Origin: Clostridia bacterium
Lineage (GTDB): Bacteria; Bacillota; Clostridia; Oscillospirales; Oscillospiraceae
Direction of reading: 5' to 3'
Assembly: GCA_021153265.1 (NCBI GenBank)
Contig: JAGKTU010000074.1
Span: forward strand, 1-11,066
DNA: 11,066 nucleotides
Numbering within the stretch: position 1 is the stretch's first letter; every line of letters begins with the position of its first letter. Positions 6,749-11,066 of this stretch are shown here, one piece after another. The notes under the pieces are model-generated. The model was not told the origin of the DNA. It saw only the letters and a list, made by a program, of their open reading frames with translations, and made no database searches. The translations under genes were made by a program, and so were the position numbers.

Positions 6749-7978
6749 TTATTTCTCGTCAGCAGCCTTGGGGGTCACCTTCATGACCTCTTTCTGGTAC
6801 TGGGCGATGCCCTTTGCCAGCACATCCATAGCCCGCTCCAGATCCTCCTGCTTCAGCACATAGGCGATTCGGACCTCGTTGACGCCCTTGCCGGGAGTTT
6901 CGTAGAAGGGGGCGCCGGGGGCGAACATGACGGTATCACCGTCAGTCTCGAATTCCTGCAGCAGCCAATACTGGAACTTGTCAGAATCGTCCACAGGCAG
7001 ACTTGCCATGACATAGAATGCGCCCATGGGCTCTTCCACCACCACGCCGGGAATAGCGCGAAGACGAGCGACCACGGTATCTCTGCGCTTCTGATATTCT
7101 GCCTTGCAGACCCGGAAGAAATCATGGTCAACGCTGTAAAGAGCCGCCGCGCCGATCTGATCGATGGTGGCAACGGACAGACGGGACTGACAGAACTTCA
7201 GCAGTGCCTGCTGCAGCTCCTTATTCTTGGTGACCACGCAGCCAACACGGGCACCGCAGGCGGAGAACCGCTTGGAAACGGAGTCGATGATGACCAGATT
7301 ATCGTCAATATCGTGGAAGCGGGCCATGGTAGGCACGCCGAACTTATCATCGTAGCAGAACTCCCGGTAGACCTCGTCACAGATCAGGAAAAGGTTGTGC
7401 TTCTTGGCGATGTCCGCGATCATCCGCATCTCCTTCCGGGTCAGCACCACACCGGTGGGGTTGCCGGGGTTGGTGATAAGGATGGCACGGGTGTTCTTGG
7501 TGATCAGGCTCTCGATGCGCTCCCGGTAGGCATAGCGGTAGCCCTCCCAGGGATTGGTAGGCAGTGCACGGATAACACCACCGGCAGCATGGACGAAGGT
7601 GGTATAGTTGGGGTAGTAAGGTTCGGGGATGATGACCTCGGTATAGGGGTCGAGGATGCTCAGGCAGGTCAGCAGCAATGCTTCGCTGCCGCCGGTGGTG
7701 ATCAGCACATCGCTGGGATTCAGCTCCACGCCCAGTTCCCGATAGTAATTGCGGACGGCGTTGATCATCAGGGGCATACCGGGGGATTCGGCATAGGCCA
7801 GTGTCTTCTCTGCGTAACCCTTGATGGCATCGTAATATGCCTGAGGGGTGGGCAGGTCGGGCTGACCGATGTTCAGATGATAGATCTTCTTGCCCTGTTT
7901 TTCAGCCTCCACCGCATAGGGGTGGAACTTTCGCATGGGAGAGGGCTCACAGCGGTTTGCATTGATGGAAATCTGCAT
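6749..7978 (-). CDS. Fold-type-I PLP-dependent aminotransferase (class I/II)
   Basis: The 409-residue product is a cytosolic enzyme that moves an amino group between an amino acid and a 2-oxo acid. Family features are YHLNIGQPDLPTP (33-45), TGGSEA (95-100), NPGNPTG (170-176), CDEVYREF (200-207) with the PLP-contacting D201 and Y204, SVSKRFSACGARVG (233-246) with the Schiff-base lysine K236, and a C-terminal NEVRIAY with the carboxylate-binding arginine. The start at 7978 is preferred over an in-frame ATG 21 codons upstream because GGAGG lies about 7 bases before it. The first 32 bases overlap the end of the symporter gene, so translation is probably coupled. The substrate cannot be read from the motifs. 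Alanine is a reasonable guess from the partner gene, and AspC/AlaT-like enzymes share these motifs. Confidence 0.92.
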   Translation of the reverse strand: MQISINANRCEPSPMRKFHPYAVEAEKQGKKIYHLNIGQPDLPTPQAYYDAIKGYAEKTLAYAESPGMPLMINAVRNYYRELGVELNPSDVLITTGGSEALLLTCLSILDPYTEVIIPEPYYPNYTTFVHAAGGVIRALPTNPWEGYRYAYRERIESLITKNTRAILITNPGNPTGVVLTRKEMRMIADIAKKHNLFLICDEVYREFCYDDKFGVPTMARFHDIDDNLVIIDSVSKRFSACGARVGCVVTKNKELQQALLKFCQSRLSVATIDQIGAAALYSVDHDFFRVCKAEYQKRRDTVVARLRAIPGVVVEEPMGAFYVMASLPVDDSDKFQYWLLQEFETDGDTVMFAPGAPFYETPGKGVNEVRIAYVLKQEDLERAMDVLAKGIAQYQKEVMKVTPKAADEK

Positions 7979-9362
7979 AATAACCTCCATTGGCAGACGA
8001 TCTGCCTGGTTTTCGTTTGTATTGTTTGGTAAGGCGCACAAGCTCCGGGCTTAGATACGCCAATGCGATCAAATTGGGAATGGCCATCAGGCCGTTGACG
8101 GTCTCTGCCAGAAGCCAGACCACGCCGGTCTGCAGCAGCGCGCTCAGAATCACCGTGACCGTCTGCAGCAGGGCAAAAATCCGGAAGCTGCCGTCGCCGA
8201 ATAGAAACTGGGCGCAGCGGATGCCGTAAAGCCCCCAGCCCAGCACCGTAGCAAAGGCAAAGCAGGCCAGCGCGCCTGCCAGAAACAGGCTCACCCAGTC
8301 ACCAAAGACTTGGGTAAAGGCCGACATGGTCAGCTCACCGCCCATGTCTTCGCCGTAGGAAATGGGAACGCCGCTGGTGAGGATCACCAGAGCGGTCATG
8401 GTGCAGATCACGATGGTATCCAGAAAAACCTCCACGATACCCATCAGCCCCTGCTGAACAGGATGGGGCGTTTCCGCGCTGGCGTGGGCCATGGAAGCGG
8501 TACCCATCCCGGCTTCGTTGGTGAAGACACCCCGGGAACAACCCACACGAAGGGTCTGAAACGCAGAACCGATCATGCCGCCGGTGGCTGCCTTGGGAGA
8601 AAACGCACCCTGCAGGACGGATTGGAAAGCCCCGGGTAATGCTTCGGCTCTTAAAACAAGTGCCGTCAGGCACAGCAGGATATATGCTGCAGAAATGACA
8701 GGTACCAATCCTTCCGCCACCCGGCCGATGCGTTTCGCGCCGCCGAATAACAGCATCCCCACCAGCGCCGCGAGGATCGACCCCATGAGCAAATTTCCCC
8801 CCATGGTTTCCCTGCCGCCGAAACGGGTCAAGACACCATTGATCCCGGTAATCACCGCATTGATCTGTGTGGCATTTCCCACGCCGAAGGCAGCCACGAT
8901 GCCAAAGAAGCTATAGCACACACCGAGGAACTTCCACTTAGATCCCATTCCATCACGAATCATGTACATGGGTCCGCCGGCATAGTTCCCCGGACTTCCT
9001 GTTCGGTATCGAACAGCCAAGGTAACCTCAGCAAATTTTGTGATCATGCCAAAGATTCCGCAGATCCACATCCAAAAAATTGCGCCGGGACCGCCGATGC
9101 AGATCGCCCCTGCCACGCCCACCAGATTGCCTGTTCCCACAGTCGCCGCCAATGCGGTACAGAGAGCCTGAAAGGAGCTTACGCCCCCGTCCGTGGATTT
9201 TTTCCCAAAAAGCTTTCGGAAAAAGTCCCGGATGGCTGTGGGAAACAAGCGGATCTGGGCAAAGGAAGTGGAAATGCTCAAATACAGCCCCACCCCCAGA
9301 ATCAGCACCAGTGCCGGTGCTCCCCAGAGCAGGCCGTAGACGGATTGCAGAATTTTGGTCAT
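7947..9362 (-). CDS. AGCS family sodium:alanine/glycine symporter
   Basis: The 471-residue membrane protein is expected to import alanine or glycine with Na+. Recognisable family motifs are TALAATVGTGNLVGVAGAI (69-87) followed by GGPGAIFWMW (90-99), YAGGPMYMI (127-135) and FTNEAGMGTASMAHASAE (280-297). The length and roughly ten or more hydrophobic segments fit the family (usually about 440-550 residues). The ATG at 9362 is supported by AGGGGG about 5 bases upstream. The last 32 bases overlap the start of the aminotransferase gene, and the two form an operon ending at the terminator at 6717-6743. The polar tail after the last membrane segment (about QYKRKPGRSSANG) is the part that overlaps the next gene and its ribosome binding site. 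Confidence 0.93.
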   Translation of the reverse strand: MTKILQSVYGLLWGAPALVLILGVGLYLSISTSFAQIRLFPTAIRDFFRKLFGKKSTDGGVSSFQALCTALAATVGTGNLVGVAGAICIGGPGAIFWMWICGIFGMITKFAEVTLAVRYRTGSPGNYAGGPMYMIRDGMGSKWKFLGVCYSFFGIVAAFGVGNATQINAVITGINGVLTRFGGRETMGGNLLMGSILAALVGMLLFGGAKRIGRVAEGLVPVISAAYILLCLTALVLRAEALPGAFQSVLQGAFSPKAATGGMIGSAFQTLRVGCSRGVFTNEAGMGTASMAHASAETPHPVQQGLMGIVEVFLDTIVICTMTALVILTSGVPISYGEDMGGELTMSAFTQVFGDWVSLFLAGALACFAFATVLGWGLYGIRCAQFLFGDGSFRIFALLQTVTVILSALLQTGVVWLLAETVNGLMAIPNLIALAYLSPELVRLTKQYKRKPGRSSANGGYYADFHQCKPL

Positions 9363-9373
9363 GGTGTCCCCCT

Positions 9374-9402
9374 AGCATAGCACTTTTTTGTACAGACTGC
9401 AA
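9374..9402 (-). promoter_or_regulatory. Candidate promoter of the symporter-aminotransferase operon
   Basis: TTGCAG (9397-9402) and TATGCT (9374-9379) are 17 bases apart on the minus strand, between the upstream terminator and the symporter ATG. The -10 element ends only 11 bases before the ATG, so the mRNA would begin inside or next to the AGGGGG ribosome binding site. Either the leader is extremely short or the real promoter is elsewhere in this gap. Confidence 0.4.
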
Positions 9403-9435
9403 GATAAATGTTGGCAAAAAGCGAAATAATCAGAA

Positions 9436-9468
9436 AAAAGCAGTTCCCCCTTCGGAAGAACTGCTTTT
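9436..9468 (-). terminator. Intrinsic terminator after the truA operon
   Basis: AAAAGCAGTTC (9436-9446) and GAACTGCTTTT (9458-9468) form a perfect 11-base-pair stem. On the minus strand the stem runs into TTTTTT. It lies just after the stop codon of the ArsC-like gene and separates that operon from the symporter operon. Confidence 0.9.
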
Positions 9469-9479
9469 GTAAAGAGATA

Positions 9480-9821
9480 TTATTCCCATTTTTCCCAGAT
9501 TTCCGGGCAAAATCCCACCGTTGCCTGCTTGCCGTTGCGAACAATGGGGGTTCGCATGAGGGTGGGGTCATCGAAAACCTTGTCCTCTTTGGCCACCTTG
9601 TCGTCCATATAGCGCATATTGGTGATTTCCTGACTCTTACCGTCCCAGTCGATGAGATTGTCGATGCCGCCCACCGCCCGGAGAACACTGTCAAACTCCT
9701 TGCCGGACATGCCGTACTTGATCAGATCGATGGACTGGAACTTGATGCGCCGCTCCTTGAACCACCGCTCTGCCTTTTTCGTGTCAAAGCACTTGCTTTT
9801 TCCAAAAATCTGAATATTCAA
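9480..9821 (-). CDS. ArsC/Spx-like thioredoxin-fold protein, probable TTG start
   Basis: The 113-residue protein belongs to the ArsC/Spx/YffB-like thioredoxin-fold family. It opens with a beta strand and then K-C-F-D-T (C11 to T14), so it has a single N-terminal cysteine and not a CXXC pair. An R-T-P motif (90-92) supplies the usual cis-proline, and a second cysteine lies in VGFCPEIW (102-109). It may be a thiol reductase, but real arsenate reductase activity is not shown, and no ars genes are nearby. The TTG at 9821 is chosen because GGAGG lies about 7 bases upstream and because it gives the normal N-terminus (MNIQIFG). An ATG seven codons upstream lacks a suitable site. The TTG overlaps the truA stop (TTGA), suggesting coupled translation. 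Confidence 0.85.
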   Translation of the reverse strand: MNIQIFGKSKCFDTKKAERWFKERRIKFQSIDLIKYGMSGKEFDSVLRAVGGIDNLIDWDGKSQEITNMRYMDDKVAKEDKVFDDPTLMRTPIVRNGKQATVGFCPEIWEKWE

Positions 9822-10552
9822 TACATTACCTCCATCAGACACAGACCCTGAGCCGGTGCCAGAAAACCTGCATCCGACCGCTTGCCGCCGAATAATTCGG
9901 GGATGGAGCGGGCATCTCGCTCTCCCCTGCCCACTTCGATCAAAGTTCCCACCAGAATACGAACCATGTTGTGCAGGAAGCCGTTGCCGGTGAAGGACAA
10001 TTGGATCTCATCCCCCTGCCGCCGGATATCGATGGCGCGGATGTAGCGGACGGTGGTCTTTTTGAACTTGGGATTGCCGCAGAATGCGGAAAAATCATGC
10101 TCACCGGTGAGCATTTCCGCCGCCTGCTTCATAGCATCGACATCCAGCTTCTCGGGCATCACCGCCACATACCGCCGGTCGAAGACACAGGGATTTTCAC
10201 TGTTCCAGATGCGGTAGCAATAGGTCTTTTCTTTGGCGTTCAGCCGGGCGTGAAACCGGGGTGAGCAGTCTTTACAGGAATATATGCCGATGTCCTCCGG
10301 CAGATACCTGCGAAGCTCCTCCAGAATCCTTCCAGCAGGCATGTCGCTTTCGCAGTGGAAGTTCGCCACCTGTCCACGGGCGTGGACACCGGCGTCGGTG
10401 CGGCCGCTGCCGCTGATCTCGATGGGTTCTCCCAAAATTCGGCTCAGCGCCGTTTCCAGCTTGCCCTGAATGGTGTTATCCACCCCACTCAGCCGCTGCC
10501 AGCCCCGATATCGGGTGCCGTCATAGCAAATATCAAGCCGCAGATTCCTCAT
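9818..10552 (-). CDS. truA: tRNA pseudouridine synthase A (TruA)
   Basis: The 244-residue product isomerises uridines 38-40 in the anticodon arm of tRNAs to pseudouridine, in the cytosol. The hallmark is GSGRTDAGVHARGQV (48-62), where D53 is the catalytic aspartate conserved in all pseudouridine synthases. Other family segments are YDGTRYRGWQ (10-19), AKEKTYCYRIWN and the C-terminal GNGFLHNMVRILVGTLIEVG. The length is normal for the Firmicutes form. The ATG at 10552 lies inside the end of the upstream 42-codon ORF, with only a weak GAGAGGA element about 11 bases upstream, so it may depend on translational coupling. The ArsC-like gene begins within its stop codon. Confidence 0.96.
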   Translation of the reverse strand: MRNLRLDICYDGTRYRGWQRLSGVDNTIQGKLETALSRILGEPIEISGSGRTDAGVHARGQVANFHCESDMPAGRILEELRRYLPEDIGIYSCKDCSPRFHARLNAKEKTYCYRIWNSENPCVFDRRYVAVMPEKLDVDAMKQAAEMLTGEHDFSAFCGNPKFKKTTVRYIRAIDIRRQGDEIQLSFTGNGFLHNMVRILVGTLIEVGRGERDARSIPELFGGKRSDAGFLAPAQGLCLMEVMY

Positions 10553-10661
10553 ACGCCATCAGTTCCTCTCTGGCCTCCCGTTCGCTGTCGGCAGAGAACA
10601 GGAACTCGCCTCTAAAATCATACACCTGAATGTGTCCCCGGACATTACGAATCTGATACAT
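10533..10661 (-). CDS. Small 42-residue protein upstream of truA, unrecognised
   Basis: The ORF starts at the ATG at 10661, which has AAGGAG 8 bases upstream. An earlier in-frame ATG at 10667 is only 2 bases from that site and so is less likely. The product begins MYQIRNVRGHIQVYDFRG, predicted as beta-strand-rich, followed by an acidic, helical tail (SEREAREELMAYEE). There is no signal peptide, membrane segment or cysteine. The last 20 bases overlap the start of truA, so translation of this ORF may deliver ribosomes to truA. The family is not recognised. The strong ribosome binding site and the protein-like composition argue that it is real. Confidence 0.65.
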   Translation of the reverse strand: MYQIRNVRGHIQVYDFRGEFLFSADSEREAREELMAYEESAA

Positions 10662-10690
10662 AGCCATCGCTCCTTACGTTTTGCTTTATG

Positions 10691-10718
10691 GCTATATACT
10701 ACCGGTTCATAAGTCCAA
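10691..10718 (-). promoter_or_regulatory. Weak candidate promoter for the truA operon
   Basis: On the minus strand TTGGAC (10713-10718) is followed 16 bases later by TATAGC (10691-10696) within a TATATAGC run, upstream of the small ORF. The -35 half overlaps a 24-base dyad. The match to consensus is moderate, and other promoters in this AT-rich stretch are possible. Confidence 0.35.
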
Positions 10719-10732
10719 TAAAGCGGACTTAT
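10709..10732. repeat. 24-base dyad ATAAGTCC-8-GGACTTAT
   Basis: Two perfect 8-base arms flank AATAAAGC. The dyad covers the candidate -35 element of the truA operon, so it could be an operator. It also lies next to the IS30-type element, and IS30 elements are known to choose palindromic targets. No further evidence separates these options. Confidence 0.45.
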
Positions 10733-10830
10733 TCCAGTTCAGTAACGGCGTTGATTGAAAAACTAAACGCAAGTTTTTCTTATACTCTTGCTCAAAATAC
10801 TTGCATTTAGATTTACAGAGCAATGTTTTG

Positions 10831-10836
10831 TATAAT
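10831..10836 (+). promoter_or_regulatory. -10 element of the transposase promoter
   Basis: A perfect TATAAT lies 37 bases before the transposase ATG. The -35 position at 17 bases spacing (TAGATT, 10808-10813) is poor, so the promoter is probably weak, which is common for transposase genes. Confidence 0.45.
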
Positions 10837-10873
10837 GGTTTTGGACTGCTTGCCGGTAGAAAGGACGGCAATT

Positions 10874-11066
10874 ATGGCAAAACATTTATCTCTGTCTGAG
10901 CGCGCCTTTATCGAGCGTGCTCTGGTTCATGAAAAGTCATTCGCTGAGATCGCCAAGCAACTCAACCGTTCCGCTACCACAATCTCACGGGAGGTCAAAA
11001 GTCACCGGGTTTTCGTACAGCGCTTTCGGGATGACCGGAATGACTGTATCCTGTACCACTCTTGTC
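10874..11066 (+). CDS. IS30-family transposase, N-terminal part
   Basis: The frame is open from the ATG at 10874 through 64 codons to the right edge. AGAAAGGA about 8 bases upstream serves as ribosome binding site. The visible part is the helix-turn-helix (HTH_38 type) that binds the terminal repeats: LSLSERAFIERAL, then SFAEIAKQLNRS and TTISREVKSHR (about residues 5-45). The ISREV recognition-helix motif is typical of IS30 transposases. The DDE catalytic domain would lie beyond the window, so integrity cannot be judged. It is the only gene here on the plus strand. Confidence 0.9.
   Translation, partial: MAKHLSLSERAFIERALVHEKSFAEIAKQLNRSATTISREVKSHRVFVQRFRDDRNDCILYHSC

Larger units (their letters stand above)
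10751..11066 (+). mobile_element. IS30-family insertion sequence, left part (right end outside window, left boundary approximate)
   Basis: The element is inferred from the transposase gene. The AT-rich 120 bases before the gene contain an 11-base inverted repeat with one mismatch (CTAAACGCAAG 10763-10773 and CTTGCATTTAG 10800-10810), which may include transposase-binding sites. The terminal repeat and target duplication cannot be defined without the other end, so the start at about 10751 is a guess. Confidence 0.5.

Noticed and set aside
6680..8032. A 450-codon open frame on the plus strand
   Set aside because: It is antisense to the aminotransferase gene, whose motifs and catalytic lysine are unmistakable, and it runs across the terminator at 6717-6743.
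7979..8041. Upstream ATG giving a 21-residue extension of the aminotransferase
   Set aside because: The extension lies within the symporter coding region, lacks the GGAGG site that serves the downstream ATG, and does not resemble family N-termini.
9480..9821. Genuine arsenic-resistance arsC
   Set aside because: There is no ars operon nearby and the motif is CFDT in a small Spx/YffB-like protein co-transcribed with truA, so only family-level naming is justified.
1..11066. CRISPR array, tRNA or rRNA genes
   Set aside because: No regularly spaced direct repeats and no cloverleaf or rRNA-like sequence were seen on reading both strands.

Overview
The window looks like part of the chromosome of a mid-GC, Gram-positive gut-type Clostridia (Oscillospiraceae/Ruminococcaceae-like). 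The evidence is strong GGAGG-type ribosome binding sites, sigma-A style promoters, short intergenic gaps, a giant secreted protein with starch-binding-like, fibro-slime and Cna-B domains, and an IS30-family transposase. No genus can be named from the sequence alone.

Layout: every gene except the last reads leftward (minus strand). From right to left: (i) a rightward IS30-family transposase cut by the right edge (10874 onward), with an AT-rich end region in front of it; (ii) an operon of a 42-codon small ORF, truA (tRNA pseudouridine synthase) and an ArsC/Spx-like protein that most probably starts at a TTG overlapping the truA stop, closed by an intrinsic terminator at 9436-9468; (iii) an operon of an AGCS sodium:alanine/glycine symporter and a fold-type-I PLP aminotransferase, overlapping by 32 bases and closed by a terminator at 6717-6743; (iv) a single-gene unit for a CPA2-type cation:proton antiporter with its own promoter and a GC-rich terminator; (v) a 402-base intergenic region with a good promoter and several dyads; (vi) a giant secreted modular protein, at least 1638 codons, which runs off the left edge without a stop.

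How the genes may work together: the symporter would bring in alanine or glycine with sodium, the overlapping aminotransferase could feed the amino group into central metabolism, and the next gene could expel sodium or another cation in exchange for protons. That link is inference from gene order. The giant protein has a signal peptide, at least three related carbohydrate-binding-like modules plus one of a different fold, a PA14/fibro-slime-type domain with a GDDDVWVFIDG core, two Cna-B domains with complete Lys/Glu/Asn isopeptide residues, and a lectin-like C-terminal region. It reads as a surface glycan-binding adhesin. Its leader, with a dyad just after the predicted transcription start, an 18-base perfect palindrome and a second hairpin ending next to the ribosome binding site, is the most unusual non-coding structure here.
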